From Hymenobacter negativus (GTDB taxonomy: Bacteria > Bacteroidota > Bacteroidia > Cytophagales > Hymenobacteraceae), in contig NZ_JAEDAE010000002.1 in the NCBI RefSeq assembly GCF_016056375.1, positions 620,001 through 684,000 on the forward strand: 64,000 bases of DNA, read 5' to 3'. Of this stretch, positions 1 to 11,132 are shown piece by piece. The notes under the pieces were generated by a model that saw only the letters and a list, made by a program, of their open reading frames with translations, made no database searches and was not told the DNA's origin. Both the position numbers and the translations under genes were made by a program. Each line of letters begins with the position of its first letter. Position 1 is the stretch's first letter.

Positions 1-1144
1 ACTGCCCACGCCCTACGCTCCGAAACGCCTTGCCCGCAATAAGCAGGCTTATTGCCTTAGCCGGCGTGTAGACCAGGTTCAGGTAGTGGGTCTGATACTC
101 CGTGTTGGCGTAGGCAATGGCCAGCGGGTCGTAGGCAAATTGCGTGGCCCACTGAAAGCCGGCCTCGCGGAAGCTGCGGGCCATAAACGGGTACATCACC
201 GGCTGAATAATATCGGCCGACTCAAACTCGTACACCATCTTTGCCTTGTTCAGGAAGCGGGCATCCTGGCGGTACGGAATTGGGTACTGGTCCACGTAGG
301 GCAGAAAGTTGCCGCGCAGCGTGTGGTTGCTCACCAGCCCCTGCGGGTACCACTGGAAGGTCAAGCCGTCAACTTTGGCGTTGAGGATGGCCTGGTACAC
401 GTCGGGGTTTTCCGACACGTTGTAGAACACCGGCTTGCGGCAGCCCGTGGCCCGAATAGCGGCGGCCATGCGGTCGGCAAAGCTGGTGACCTGGGCCTCG
501 GGCTGGTGATATTTCGGCTCGTTGCATACTTCAAAAGCCAGAATGTCGGGGTCTTCGCGGTTGAGGCTTTTGGTGTAGGGGTTGCGGTGGTTGAGGAACT
601 GCGTGAGGTAGCGCTCCTGCGCCGCGATGGCGCGCGGGTTGGTGTAGGCCTGGGTTTTGGAATAGATGCTGGAAAAACCGGTACCACTGTCTTTCTCGGG
701 GTAGCCGTTGTTCCAGTAGGCAATGGGCGTGAGAATGAGCTTAATACCGCGCTGCTTCAGCTCATGTACCAGGAAATCGAACAGGCGCAGGTGTTCGTTT
801 TCGAGCAGGTTGCCAGTAGTGTCGGTGATTTCCACGTCCCAGACGTGCACCCGAAACGCATCTACGCCCAGCCGCGCGAGGTGGTACACGTCCTGCCGAA
901 TGGCCTGCTCCAGGTTCACGCCCAACTTCTGGTGCGCCCGGTAGGAGTAGGCGAAAGGCGCGGTGTAGTTCACCCCGAACAGGGCCACTTCCTGCTGGGT
1001 TTTCTGCCAGCGCAGCACGCCTTTCTTATCCACAAAAACGTCGCCCGAATTCTCTTTGGCGGCCTTCTGCGCGCAAACCGGGGAAGCGATGAGCACCTGA
1101 CAAAAGAAACCGAGGAACAGCAGAAATGAATACCGGAAGGACAT
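1..1144 (-). CDS. Secreted clan GH-A glycoside hydrolase (partial)
   Basis: Minus-strand frame starting at ATG 1144 and open to the window edge (381 residues visible, C-terminus missing). Residues 1-25 look like a signal peptide ending near VCAQ, so the enzyme is probably exported. The body has TIM-barrel glycosidase features: an FRVHVWDVE strand near residue 97, the acid/base motif FEVCNEP with Glu209, and a candidate nucleophile Glu306 in MVYEFE. This layout is that of cellulase/mannanase/galactosidase-like GH5-related enzymes; the substrate cannot be read from the sequence. It is divergent from galK, so a beta-galactoside or galactose-containing glycan fits the neighbourhood, but that is inference. 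Confidence 0.75.
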   Translation of the reverse strand, partial: MSFRYSFLLFLGFFCQVLIASPVCAQKAAKENSGDVFVDKKGVLRWQKTQQEVALFGVNYTAPFAYSYRAHQKLGVNLEQAIRQDVYHLARLGVDAFRVHVWDVEITDTTGNLLENEHLRLFDFLVHELKQRGIKLILTPIAYWNNGYPEKDSGTGFSSIYSKTQAYTNPRAIAAQERYLTQFLNHRNPYTKSLNREDPDILAFEVCNEPKYHQPEAQVTSFADRMAAAIRATGCRKPVFYNVSENPDVYQAILNAKVDGLTFQWYPQGLVSNHTLRGNFLPYVDQYPIPYRQDARFLNKAKMVYEFESADIIQPVMYPFMARSFREAGFQWATQFAYDPLAIAYANTEYQTHYLNLVYTPAKAISLLIAGKAFRSVGRGQ

Positions 1145-1441
1145 AGTTGAAAGCGAGAAAGCAATACGAATACGGATGAAAGGACTGGCCGCCAAAATCA
1201 GGCTATCGTTTATCTAAATTATGGTTGTGAATTGCCGCGTACCGGCGCAGTTTGTTGTCACAGCCAGCATTATTAAAGTATTTTGAACGTTAATTTAAGA
1301 CAAACGATTGCGCAAATGTAACTCTTCTGCCGTACTTTTCGGGCTCCGAATGTGATGGATTGGCCATCTGGCCTGAAGTTGCGTAGTGTTGTTGCGCCAT
1401 TTGCGGCTGCTTTTCGCCCGGTTATTTTCCTCTGATTTTCT
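1145..1441. promoter_or_regulatory. Divergent intergenic region between glycosidase and galK
   Basis: Noncoding stretch with the minus-strand glycosidase on one side and galK on the other, so it should hold both promoters. It is clearly more AT-rich than its flanks around 1200-1320. An AACGTT palindrome at 1286-1291 sits in TTTGAACGTTAATTT and could be the core of a LacI-family operator for the regulator at 3848. No full TTG/TAnnTTTG promoter was found, so this is only a candidate control region. Confidence 0.35.
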
Positions 1442-2608
<1,167 letters not shown>

Positions 2609-2686
2609 CTTCTCAACAACCAAACAACGACTGTCTTGCTTCGCTGCACGCTGCATGACGGCCTTTATATAGCTTCAAATCAGCCC

Positions 2687-3739
2687 ATGCCCGCTTCTTT
2701 CGATTCCACCGAGCACCCGCACCGCCGTTTCAATGCCCTTTCGGGCGAGTGGGTGCTGGTGTCGCCGCACCGCTCCAAGCGCCCCTGGCAGGGCCAGCAG
2801 GAGGAAACCGAGCAGGACCAGCGCCCCGCCTACGACCCCACCTGCTACCTCTGCCCCGGCAACGTGCGCGTGGGCGGCGAGGTGAACCCCAAGTACACGG
2901 ACACCTTCGTTTTCAACAACGACTTCGGCGCCCTTACTGCCGACGTGCCCACCGGTGGCATCAACGAAGGCGGCCTGCTGCGGGCCGAGGCTGAGTCGGG
3001 TGTTTGCCGCGTCATCTGCTTCTCGCCGCGCCACGATTTGACTTTGCCGCAGATGGAAACGTTCGCCATTCGCAAGGTGGTGGACCTTTGGGTGGAAGAA
3101 TTCACAACGCTCGGGGCGCGGCCGGATATCAACTACGTGCAGATTTTCGAGAACAAGGGCCCGATGATGGGCTGCTCGAACCCGCACCCGCACGGCCAGA
3201 TTTGGGCGCAGCGCACCGTGCCCGGCGAGCCCGCCAAGGAAACGGTACAGCAGCTGGCCTACTTCCAGGAGCACGGCCGCACCCTGCTGAGCGACTACCT
3301 GAAAATCGAGCTGGAGAAAAAGGAGCGGGTTGTCATCGAAAACGAGCATTTCGTGGTGCTGGTGCCCTTCTGGGCCGTGTGGCCGTTCGAAACCATCGTC
3401 ATTGCCCGCCGCCCGGTGCAGGACGTGACCCAGCTCACCAGCGACGAGCGCGACGCGCTGGCCGACATTCTGCGCCGCCTCACCATTCGCTACGACAACC
3501 TATTCAGCATCTCTTTCCCTTATTCGGCCGGCCTGCACCAGCGGCCCACCGATGGCCAGGAGCACCCCGAATGGCATCTGCACATGCATTTTTACCCGCC
3601 GCTGCTGCGCTCGGCCACGGTGCGCAAGTTCATGGTGGGCTACGAGATGCTGGGCGACCCGCAGCGCGACATCACGCCCGAATTCAGCGCCGGGCGGCTG
3701 CGCGAGCAGTCGGAAGTGCACTACAAAGCTGCGCAGTAG
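2687..3739 (+). CDS. galT: Galactose-1-phosphate uridylyltransferase (UDP-glucose-hexose-1-P)
   Basis: Second Leloir enzyme: exchanges UMP between UDP-glucose and galactose-1-phosphate through a uridylyl-histidine intermediate. The HIT-superfamily active site [10 protein letters not shown] lies at residues 162-171, with His169 the expected nucleophile. A metal-site pair CYLC is at Cys53/Cys56, and a second HLHMHFYPP motif lies near the C-terminus. ATG 2687 gives 350 aa, the usual length. An in-frame TTG at 2636 would add 17 residues unlike the family, so it was not used. Downstream of galK and upstream of the LacI regulator. Confidence 0.96.
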   Translation: MPASFDSTEHPHRRFNALSGEWVLVSPHRSKRPWQGQQEETEQDQRPAYDPTCYLCPGNVRVGGEVNPKYTDTFVFNNDFGALTADVPTGGINEGGLLRAEAESGVCRVICFSPRHDLTLPQMETFAIRKVVDLWVEEFTTLGARPDINYVQIFENKGPMMGCSNPHPHGQIWAQRTVPGEPAKETVQQLAYFQEHGRTLLSDYLKIELEKKERVVIENEHFVVLVPFWAVWPFETIVIARRPVQDVTQLTSDERDALADILRRLTIRYDNLFSISFPYSAGLHQRPTDGQEHPEWHLHMHFYPPLLRSATVRKFMVGYEMLGDPQRDITPEFSAGRLREQSEVHYKAAQ

Positions 3740-3847
3740 CCGGGCCAGCAGCAGAAATAATAAATGCAGCCAACGTTCCGCGTTTCACTGATGTTATAGG
3801 CGCACAGGGTTACATTTAGCCCCGTACTCACTTTTTTCGTTTCCGCT

Positions 3848-4873
3848 TTGGCTCAAAAACGCGCCTCTATCTCGGACATTGCCAAGGAGCTGAACCTTGC
3901 CGTTTCTACTGTTTCGCGGGCGCTGAGCGGCCATTCGCGCATCAGCGAAGCCACCCGCAAGCGCGTGTGGAAACTGGCCGAACAGCTCAATTACCAGCCC
4001 AATGCCCTGGCTGCCGCTCTGCGCAAGGGCCGTAGCAATACGCTGGGCGTTATCGTGCCGCACATCGACGGGCACTTCTTTTCGCAGGTGATGAAGGGCG
4101 CGGAGGCCGTGGCCAACCGCGCCGGCTTCAACGTGCTGCTGTGCCAGTCGAACGAGGACTACGGCCAGGAGCAGAAGAACGTGGACACGATGATTAACGC
4201 GCAGGTCGACGGCATCATGGTGTCGGTGGCCCGTACCACGCACGACTACAAGCACTTCGACAAGATTAAGAAGCGCGACATTCCGCTGGTGTTCTTCGAC
4301 CGCATTCTGGACAGCCCGGAGGTGAACGCCGTGGAACTCGATGATTTTCAGGGCGGCTACCAGTCTACCAAGCACCTGCTGGAGCAGGGCTGCCGTCGCA
4401 TTGCCCACTTCGGCGGGCCGCAGCACCTCAACATCTACATCAACCGCTTCGGCGGCTACCGGCAGGCCTTGCAGGAATACGGCATTCCGGTGGAGGACGA
4501 GCTGGTGCTGTTCAGCGAGATGTGGGAGGCCGACGGCCGCGCCGGCATGGAGCAGCTCCTGGCCCTGCCCAACCCGCCCGAGGCCGTGTTCTCGGCCAGC
4601 GACTTTTCCATTGTGGGGGCCATGCGGGTGCTCAAGGAGCGCAAGTTGCGCATCCCCGAAGACATTGCGCTGTCGGGTTTTAGCAACGAAAGCTTCTGTT
4701 CGCTCACCGAGCCCAACCTGAGCTCGGTGGACCAGTGCTGCGAGGAAATGGGCCTGGCCGCCATGCGCCTGCTTCTGGAAATGGTGCAGGAGCACGAACA
4801 GGCCCCCCGCAAAATCGTGATTCAGCCCCGGCTGATAAAGCGGGAGTCGTCGCTCTGGCACCAGCAGCCCTAA
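3848..4873 (+). CDS. LacI/GalR-family transcriptional regulator
   Basis: 341-aa repressor-type regulator. Residues 7-26 form the classic N-terminal helix-turn-helix (SISDIAKELNL then VSTVSRAL). A hinge and a periplasmic-binding-protein-like sugar domain from about residue 62 (LGVIVPHIDGHFFS) run to the end. The start is TTG 3848: an ATG at 3791 meets a stop after one codon, and the HTH begins at the normal distance from the TTG. Its place behind galK-galT suggests it controls that cluster in response to galactose or a derivative; the effector cannot be read. Confidence 0.9.
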   Translation: MAQKRASISDIAKELNLAVSTVSRALSGHSRISEATRKRVWKLAEQLNYQPNALAAALRKGRSNTLGVIVPHIDGHFFSQVMKGAEAVANRAGFNVLLCQSNEDYGQEQKNVDTMINAQVDGIMVSVARTTHDYKHFDKIKKRDIPLVFFDRILDSPEVNAVELDDFQGGYQSTKHLLEQGCRRIAHFGGPQHLNIYINRFGGYRQALQEYGIPVEDELVLFSEMWEADGRAGMEQLLALPNPPEAVFSASDFSIVGAMRVLKERKLRIPEDIALSGFSNESFCSLTEPNLSSVDQCCEEMGLAAMRLLLEMVQEHEQAPRKIVIQPRLIKRESSLWHQQP

Positions 4874-4893
4874 TAAATGCCGCGCCCGGCCCC

Positions 4894-5619
4894 GTGAACG
4901 ACTACCTGCTGTTCGTCGATACCGAAACCACGGGCATTCCGCGCGACTGGACGCAGCCATACACCAGCCGCGACAACTGGCCGCACATCGTGCAGCTGGC
5001 CTGGGTGGTGTGTACACCCGACGGCCAGGAAGTGAAGGCCGAAAACCACTACATCCGCCCCAACGACTACGACATGAGCCCGGAGTCGGGCAAAATTCAT
5101 GGCCTCACGCCAGAGTTTTTGCAGGCCAACGGCCGCTCGCGGCACGCCGTGATGCAGCGCCTGCACCGCGACCTGCTGCACTATAAGCCCCGGGTAATAG
5201 CCCATTTCATGCAGCTCGATTTCCACATGCTGGGCGTGGGTTTCCACCGGGCCGGTCTGAAAAACCCCTTGCCGGACCTGCCCCAGTTCTGCACCATGCG
5301 GGCCACGGGGCCGCTGCTGCGCCACCGCACGCAGGGGTTTTTGCGGCTCGGCGAGCTGCACCAGCGCCTGTTTCAGGAACCTCTGCTGCGCGAGCACGAC
5401 GCCCTTGTGGACGCCCGCGCTACGGCCCGCTGTTTCTTCCAAATGCGGGAGCAAAGCGTCATTACCGACGAAATTATTGCCCGGCAGGTGCCCATCGGGC
5501 TGCCCACGCCGCAGGCCCGGCTGGCGCGGCGGCGGCGTAAGCTCCGCATCGGCGTGGTTCCGTGGCTGCTGCTGGCCGCTGTGGCGCTGGTGCTGCTGGC
5601 GGTGTTTGTACTGATGTGA
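4894..5619 (+). CDS. DnaQ-like 3'-5' exonuclease with C-terminal membrane tail
   Basis: DEDDh-type exonuclease fold: motif I DTET at residues 9-12 from the chosen GTG start, and motif III EHDALVDAR near residue 170 supplying His and the last Asp. The final ~23 residues are a strongly hydrophobic helix after a basic RRRRK stretch, which predicts a tail-anchored protein facing the cytosol. GTG 4894 is preferred because an earlier in-frame start would run deep into the LacI gene; it begins 20 nt after that gene's stop. The next gene (cNMP/CBS/DUF294) is a known partner type for such exonucleases. Substrate (DNA, RNA or nucleotide) unknown. Confidence 0.8.
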   Translation: MNDYLLFVDTETTGIPRDWTQPYTSRDNWPHIVQLAWVVCTPDGQEVKAENHYIRPNDYDMSPESGKIHGLTPEFLQANGRSRHAVMQRLHRDLLHYKPRVIAHFMQLDFHMLGVGFHRAGLKNPLPDLPQFCTMRATGPLLRHRTQGFLRLGELHQRLFQEPLLREHDALVDARATARCFFQMREQSVITDEIIARQVPIGLPTPQARLARRRRKLRIGVVPWLLLAAVALVLLAVFVLM

Positions 5620-5654
5620 CTTTCTCTTCTTGATTCTCCAAGCTGCCCTGCCCC

Positions 5655-7568
5655 ATGAGCGAAAAACTCGATTTCCTCCGCACCGTGAAGCCTTTCGACC
5701 GGCTGCCCGAAGACGTGCTGGCCGAAGTGGCCGAGGGCCTGGAAGAAGTGCGCCACCCCCGCGAGGGCGTCATCTACTACCAGGATGAGACGAAGCTGCG
5801 CGGGCTCGACATCATCGTAGAAGGCGAGTACGAAACGTTTTTCTACGACAGCCAGCAGAACCGGCGCGTGGTGGAGCTCACCCGGCGCGGCGAGTGCTAC
5901 GGGGGTATTTCGCTGCTGCTCAATAAGAAAAAATCGTTGCGCACAGTGGTAGCCAAGCGCAATACCCGCGTGTACTTCCTGCACCGGCGCGAGTTTCTGG
6001 CGCTCTGCCAAGGCTACGAGAGCTTCTTCCACTTCTTCACCACGCGCTACGGACAGCGCATGCTCAACGAGGAGTACGCCCATTTTGTGCGGCCCGCAAC
6101 CAGCGCCGGCTCCAGCTACCTGGCTTCCGACCAGTTGTTTTCGCGCCGCATCGAGACGCTGGAGCTGCGCCCGCTCGACGTGTGCGCCGCCTACACGCCC
6201 ATCCACGAAGTGGCCCGGCGCATGGCCGCCGCCCGCACCAGCTGCTACTTCATCACCAACGCCGACGTGGACGGCCACATCATCGGCTACGTGACCGACA
6301 TCACGCTGCGCGACAAGGTGGTGGCCGCCTGCGCCGATGCCAGTCTGCCCGTCGAAACCATTGTGGATGCGCCGGTGGTGAGCATCAGCTCGCGGGCGTT
6401 TGTGTATGAGGCTATTCTGTTGATGTTCAGAACCAAGACGCGGTACTTGCTGGTCGAAACCGATGGCGAGTACGTGGGCTTCCTGAGCCGCAACAAGCTA
6501 CTGACCGACGACCAGGCGCAATCGCCGTTCATATTCATTCAGTCAGTGAAGCAGGCCCAGGCCGTGCCCGAGCTGAAGCGCCGCTGGGAGCAGGTGCCCG
6601 AAATGGTGTACCAGCTCCTGAACCGCGGCGTGAAGCCCGAAATTGTGAACCAGGTTATCACCACCGTCTCGGATGCCATTGCACTGAAACTGATTGAGGG
6701 GGCCATTGCCGAGCTGGGGCCACCGCCGGCCAGGTTCGTGTACATGGTGCTGGGCAGCGAGGGCCGCAAGGAGCAAACCCTGCTCACGGACCAGGACAAC
6801 GCCATTATCTACGAAGACAAGGCCAACGAGCAGCGCGAGCTGGTGCGCGCTTACTTCCTGAAATTCGCCGAAATGGTGAGCGACCAGCTCAACGAAATCG
6901 GGTTCAGCTACTGCGAGGGCGGCTTCATGGCCAAAAACCCGAAGTGGACGCACTCGCTCTCGCACTGGAAGCGCAACTACGTGGAATGGATGACCCAATC
7001 GAACCCCGAAACGGGCATGCAGTTCGCCGCCTCCTTCGACTGCCGCTACCTCTACGGCGACCCTGCCATCATGGACGAGCTGCACGATTTCCTGGCCGTG
7101 GAGCTGCAGAAGCCGGTGGAGCGCTTCTTCCGCCACATGGCCGTGAACGCGCTGCAATACGAGCCGCCGCTCACGTTTTTCAACAACATACGCACTTTCG
7201 CCCACGGCGCGCACCAGGTTTTCAACCTCAAGAAAACCATGTCGCCCATCGTCGATTTGGTGCGGATGTATGCCCTCAAGCACCGCATTTTCGCCACCAA
7301 CACCGGCGAGCGGCTGGAGGCCCTCAAGGTGCTGGGCGTGTTCACCGAACGCGAGGCCCACGAGCTGCTCCAATCCTACTACTACCTGATGGGCGTGCGC
7401 CTGAAAAAGCAGGCCGCCCAGATTATCAACGACAACGTGACGCCGGATAACTACCTCGACCCCAAAATGCTGACCAAGGTGGAGCAGGTAACGCTGAAGG
7501 AGATTTTCAAGGTCATCGCCGATTTTCAGTTGAAGATTAAGGTAGGGTTCACGAAGTCGCTGGGGTAG
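5655..7568 (+). CDS. cNMP-binding / CBS / DUF294 nucleotidyltransferase-like protein
   Basis: 637-aa multidomain cytosolic protein. A cyclic-nucleotide-binding-like beta-barrel occupies about residues 10-120 and two CBS domains about 160-290. A DUF294 nucleotidyltransferase-like core follows, with GSEGRKEQTLLTDQDNA near residue 367, then the DUF294 C-terminal helical domain. GSEGR with DQD matches the GlnD/GlnE-like catalytic pattern, so nucleotidyl transfer to a protein or small molecule is plausible. The CBS and cNMP domains would be adenylate sensors. It starts 35 nt after the tail-anchored exonuclease and is probably cotranscribed. The physiological target is unknown. Confidence 0.85.
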   Translation: MSEKLDFLRTVKPFDRLPEDVLAEVAEGLEEVRHPREGVIYYQDETKLRGLDIIVEGEYETFFYDSQQNRRVVELTRRGECYGGISLLLNKKKSLRTVVAKRNTRVYFLHRREFLALCQGYESFFHFFTTRYGQRMLNEEYAHFVRPATSAGSSYLASDQLFSRRIETLELRPLDVCAAYTPIHEVARRMAAARTSCYFITNADVDGHIIGYVTDITLRDKVVAACADASLPVETIVDAPVVSISSRAFVYEAILLMFRTKTRYLLVETDGEYVGFLSRNKLLTDDQAQSPFIFIQSVKQAQAVPELKRRWEQVPEMVYQLLNRGVKPEIVNQVITTVSDAIALKLIEGAIAELGPPPARFVYMVLGSEGRKEQTLLTDQDNAIIYEDKANEQRELVRAYFLKFAEMVSDQLNEIGFSYCEGGFMAKNPKWTHSLSHWKRNYVEWMTQSNPETGMQFAASFDCRYLYGDPAIMDELHDFLAVELQKPVERFFRHMAVNALQYEPPLTFFNNIRTFAHGAHQVFNLKKTMSPIVDLVRMYALKHRIFATNTGERLEALKVLGVFTEREAHELLQSYYYLMGVRLKKQAAQIINDNVTPDNYLDPKMLTKVEQVTLKEIFKVIADFQLKIKVGFTKSLG

Positions 7569-7611
7569 GGAAGGGCGTAATTTGTAATTCTGCTGCTATT
7601 CCTTCGTCCCA

Positions 7612-10347
7612 ATGAAACCCACTCAATTCGCCAACGGCTACCTGCTCATCCTTGGGCTGCTTCCAGCCTGCCAGACTACCAGGCCGGCCGTTACTACCGC
7701 CGCAACCACTCCCGCTGTGCAAACTCCCATCTGGCAATCCGACGCCTACAGCCTCTACCGCGACCGGGTGGTGCAAGGGCCGCACGAGGCCCGCGCCCTC
7801 TCGGCCACCGAGTTGGTGTCGAACTACGTGAGCCCCGCCAATGACCGGCAGAACCCGCGCATCGAGTTCAAGTTCAGTATCAACGGCAAGGATAATGAAA
7901 TGGCTCCCGGCCTCAACCACCTGCTGGTGGCCGTGCCCCGGCCGGGCGGCGGGCCCATTGAGACGCCGCCTATCGTGTTTGGACAGCGCTACGCGGACGC
8001 TACGCCGGCCCCCGCCGATGCCTACCTGGCCCCCAATACCCCGGTGCGCATCCGGCTGGATTTGCGGCCGGTGCTGGCAGCGTTTAAGAAACAGGGCTTC
8101 TACACCACGTTCAAAGGCGAAAAGATTTATCAGCAGGATTTCAAGCACGTGAGCGTGGCCGGGAGCACCGCGCCGCTGAGCTGGGATTTCGACAACCTGA
8201 CCAACATGCCGGCGCTGCAAATGCAGGACCCGGACGGCGACGGTATCTACGAAGCCACGTTGACCTTGAACCAGCCCACCGCCGCCAAAACCACCGCCGC
8301 AAGCTGGAAAAAAAGCATCAACACCGACGACTTTCCGCAATACGCTTCCGATTACCCGCTGGCCGATGCCCTCTACAACCTGGCCCTGGAGGAAGCCCGT
8401 CGGGCCGTGGAGCCCGATAGCACCTTCCGCACCGGCAAGGAGTGGGCCGGCGTCTGGACCCGCGACGTGAGCTACAGCATCATTCTCGCACAGGCTTCTT
8501 TGCAGCCGAAAGTGGCCATGAACAGCCTCCTGCGCAAGGTGAGCCCCAACGGGCGCATCATTCAGGATACCGGCACGGGCGGGGCCTACCCGTGCTCGAC
8601 CGACCGTGTTATCTGGGCCACGGCGGCCTGGGAGGTGTACCAGGCCACCGGCGACGAGGCCTGGCTGCGCCGGGGGTACCCCATCATCCGGCAAAGCCTG
8701 GCCGACGACGTGCAGAACGCCTACGACCCCGCCACCGGCTTGGTGCGTGGCGAGTCGTCGTTTCTGGACTGGCGCGAGCAGACCTACCCGCGCTGGATGC
8801 AGCCCGTGGACATCTACCAGAGCGAAAACTTGGGCACCAACGCCGTGCACTACCAGGCCAACGTGGTGCTGGCGCGCATGGCCGCCCGCCTCGGCGACCC
8901 CGGCACCGCCGCGCAGCACCAGCGCCAGGCCGCCGGCATCAAAGCTGCCATCAACGAGCATCTGTGGCAGGCCGACAAGGGCTACTACGGCCAGTTTCTG
9001 TACGGCCGCACCGCCCTCACGCTTTCGCCCAAGGCCGAGGCGCTGGGGGAGGCGCTGTGCGTGCTGTTCGGCGTGGCCGAGGGCGAGCGGGCGCAGCAGG
9101 TGGTGAGCAAAGCGCCCACCGTGCCCTTCGGCGCCCCGTGCATTTACCCGCAGATTCCGGGCATCCCGCCGTATCATAACGATGCCGTGTGGCCCTTCGT
9201 GCAGAGCTTTTGGGGGCTGGCCGCCGCGCAGGTCGGCAACGAGGCGTCGCTGACGGAGAGCATGGCCGCCATCTACCGGCCTGCGGCGCTGTTTCTCACC
9301 AACAAGGAGAACTTTGTGGCCCGCACCGGCGACTACGCCGGCACCCAAATCAACTCCAGCAACATGCTCTGGAGTCTGTCTGGCAGCCTGAGTCTGGTTT
9401 ATAAGGTGCTATTTGGGCTTCGGTATGAGGATGAGCGCCTGGTGTTCCGCCCCTTCGTGCCGCAGGCGTTTCAGGGGGCGCGGCGGCTCACTGGTTTCAA
9501 GTACCGGAAGGCGGTGCTCGATGTGGAGATGACTGGCTTCGGCAATGTCATCAAGAGCATCACCCTCGATGGCCAGCCGCTGGCCGATGCTGCTGTGCCG
9601 GCCAGCCTCAGCGGGCGGCACGCGGTGAAGATTGTGCTCAGCAGCGAAGCCCCGGCCGCCCAACCCGTGAACCGCGTGGCCGATGCCGTTTCGCCCGAAA
9701 CGCCGGCCGTACAGCTTGCCGGTTACTACCTGCGCTGGCCCGCAGTTGCGAATGCTGTCAACCACCGCATCTTGAAAAACGGCCAAGCGCTGGCCACTAC
9801 GACCGAAACGACCTGGCAAGTAGACCTTGCTACCGGGCCCGGCGAATTCCAGGTAGTGGCCATAGATGATGCCGGGCGCGAGTCTTTCGCCAGTGAACCC
9901 ATCCCCGTGGGCGGGGCCACGGGCGCAGAAGTTCAGCTCGAAACGCTAGCTCCGAAAGCCACCCAGCCCTACAAAGGCTACTCCGGCAAGGGCTTCGTGG
10001 AAATCTCGACTACCAAAAATACCACCCTCAGCATCCCCGTCACGGTGCCGGAAAGCGGCGTGTATGCCCTCGATTTCCGATACGCCAACGGCAACGGCCC
10101 CATCAACACCAACAACCAGTGCGCCATCCGCACGCTGCGGCGCAGGGGCGAATTGCTGGGCGCCGTAGTGCTGCCCCAGCGCGGCGTGCAGGAGTGGAGC
10201 AACTGGGGCTTCTCGAACCCCATCCGCGTGCGCCTCGAAAAAGGTACCCATGCCCTCACCCTGACCTACGAGCCCGCCAACCAGAACATGAACGGCCCCG
10301 TGAACCAAGCCATGCTGGACTACCTGCGCGTGCGTCGGGTGGAGTAG
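7612..10347 (+). CDS. Lipoprotein glycosidase, (alpha/alpha)6 barrel, glycogen-debranching-like
   Basis: 911-aa exported protein. A lipobox-like LLPAC puts the lipidated Cys at residue 20. After an N-terminal beta-domain (~30-210), residues ~240-620 form a six-hairpin glycosidase region. It carries GVWTRDVSYS, GESSFLDWREQTYP and YHNDAVWPFVQSF, resembling amylo-alpha-1,6-glucosidase/GH63-GH15-type catalytic barrels with Asp/Glu pairs. The C-terminal third has fibronectin-like and carbohydrate-binding beta-sandwich character (YALDFRYANGNG near 825). It probably trims alpha-linked oligosaccharides at the cell surface or in the periplasm. The substrate is not evident. Confidence 0.75.
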   Translation: MKPTQFANGYLLILGLLPACQTTRPAVTTAATTPAVQTPIWQSDAYSLYRDRVVQGPHEARALSATELVSNYVSPANDRQNPRIEFKFSINGKDNEMAPGLNHLLVAVPRPGGGPIETPPIVFGQRYADATPAPADAYLAPNTPVRIRLDLRPVLAAFKKQGFYTTFKGEKIYQQDFKHVSVAGSTAPLSWDFDNLTNMPALQMQDPDGDGIYEATLTLNQPTAAKTTAASWKKSINTDDFPQYASDYPLADALYNLALEEARRAVEPDSTFRTGKEWAGVWTRDVSYSIILAQASLQPKVAMNSLLRKVSPNGRIIQDTGTGGAYPCSTDRVIWATAAWEVYQATGDEAWLRRGYPIIRQSLADDVQNAYDPATGLVRGESSFLDWREQTYPRWMQPVDIYQSENLGTNAVHYQANVVLARMAARLGDPGTAAQHQRQAAGIKAAINEHLWQADKGYYGQFLYGRTALTLSPKAEALGEALCVLFGVAEGERAQQVVSKAPTVPFGAPCIYPQIPGIPPYHNDAVWPFVQSFWGLAAAQVGNEASLTESMAAIYRPAALFLTNKENFVARTGDYAGTQINSSNMLWSLSGSLSLVYKVLFGLRYEDERLVFRPFVPQAFQGARRLTGFKYRKAVLDVEMTGFGNVIKSITLDGQPLADAAVPASLSGRHAVKIVLSSEAPAAQPVNRVADAVSPETPAVQLAGYYLRWPAVANAVNHRILKNGQALATTTETTWQVDLATGPGEFQVVAIDDAGRESFASEPIPVGGATGAEVQLETLAPKATQPYKGYSGKGFVEISTTKNTTLSIPVTVPESGVYALDFRYANGNGPINTNNQCAIRTLRRRGELLGAVVLPQRGVQEWSNWGFSNPIRVRLEKGTHALTLTYEPANQNMNGPVNQAMLDYLRVRRVE

Positions 10348-10513
10348 GGGGCCGGTGGATTGGCCTGATTGCTCCATCAGAGTTGCACTTCGCCAGAGCA
10401 GAAAGCCGCAGGAAAACCGGTTAGCTGTTGTGTTCGGCTTTGCCGTATAGGAATCTGCCGGCCTCACTGGTTGGTCGGGCGTTTTAGCCAGCTGTTTTCG
10501 CGATGCTTTCTGT

Positions 10514-11122
10514 ATGAAAAAACCACTCCTCGTTGCCATTGTCTTATTGCTGATTGGAGTGGCCGTGATAGGGCGCCGCTGGTGGTGGAAATCTACCGAT
10601 GAAGTGGCCGCGCTGGCCGCCGGCCCCCCGCCTGCCGCCCTAATTCCCGACTCGACCACGGTAGTGCTGAGCGGCCGGATAGGAGCCGGCGGCACCGAAC
10701 CGGTACTTGCCAAAAAGCCGGGCCGCATTCGCAGCATCTATTTCGATGCGGGCAAGTACGTGCGGCGCGGCACCATCATCGCCAAGCTGGCCGACTACAA
10801 CTTCGTGATTGCCCCGCACGATGGCTTTCTGGGCGAGCGTCAGATTGCGCTGGGCGAGTACGTGAAGCCCAGCACCGTGGTCACCTCCATCACGAAACGG
10901 GGCTGCCTGCTGCTGCCCGTTGCCGTGCCCGCCGGCAGCCCCGCCCGTGTGCAACCCGGCGACTCGGTGCGCGTGTGGGCCACCAGCCGCCCCACCCGCG
11001 TAGTAACCGGCGTGGTCGCCCCCGCCAAAGACACCACCGGCGGCATCACGCTCGAAATCCAGCTCGCCTCGCGCGCGCCGTTGCATTTGGGCGAGGCCGC
11101 CAGCGTGCAGTTGAAGCGCTAG
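10514..11122 (+). CDS. Small HlyD/membrane-fusion-like envelope protein
   Basis: 202 aa with one N-terminal membrane helix (residues ~4-22). A biotinyl/lipoyl-like beta-hairpin segment follows (GRIRSIYFDAGKYVRRGTIIAKL and APHDGFLGERQIALGEYV), then a beta-barrel-like end (VQPGDSVRVWAT). This is the pattern of periplasmic adaptor proteins of RND/ABC exporters. It is much shorter than the usual 350-400 aa, lacks the coiled-coil hairpin, and has no transporter gene beside it. It may work with an exporter encoded elsewhere or be a reduced paralogue. Confidence 0.6.
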   Translation: MKKPLLVAIVLLLIGVAVIGRRWWWKSTDEVAALAAGPPPAALIPDSTTVVLSGRIGAGGTEPVLAKKPGRIRSIYFDAGKYVRRGTIIAKLADYNFVIAPHDGFLGERQIALGEYVKPSTVVTSITKRGCLLLPVAVPAGSPARVQPGDSVRVWATSRPTRVVTGVVAPAKDTTGGITLEIQLASRAPLHLGEAASVQLKR

Positions 11123-11132
11123 TTAGGCGTTG

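Noticed and set aside
7549-9348. 599-aa minus-strand reading frame
   Set aside because: Exact antisense of the lipoprotein glycosidase; no domain, His/Gly-rich composition typical of GC-rich shadow frames.
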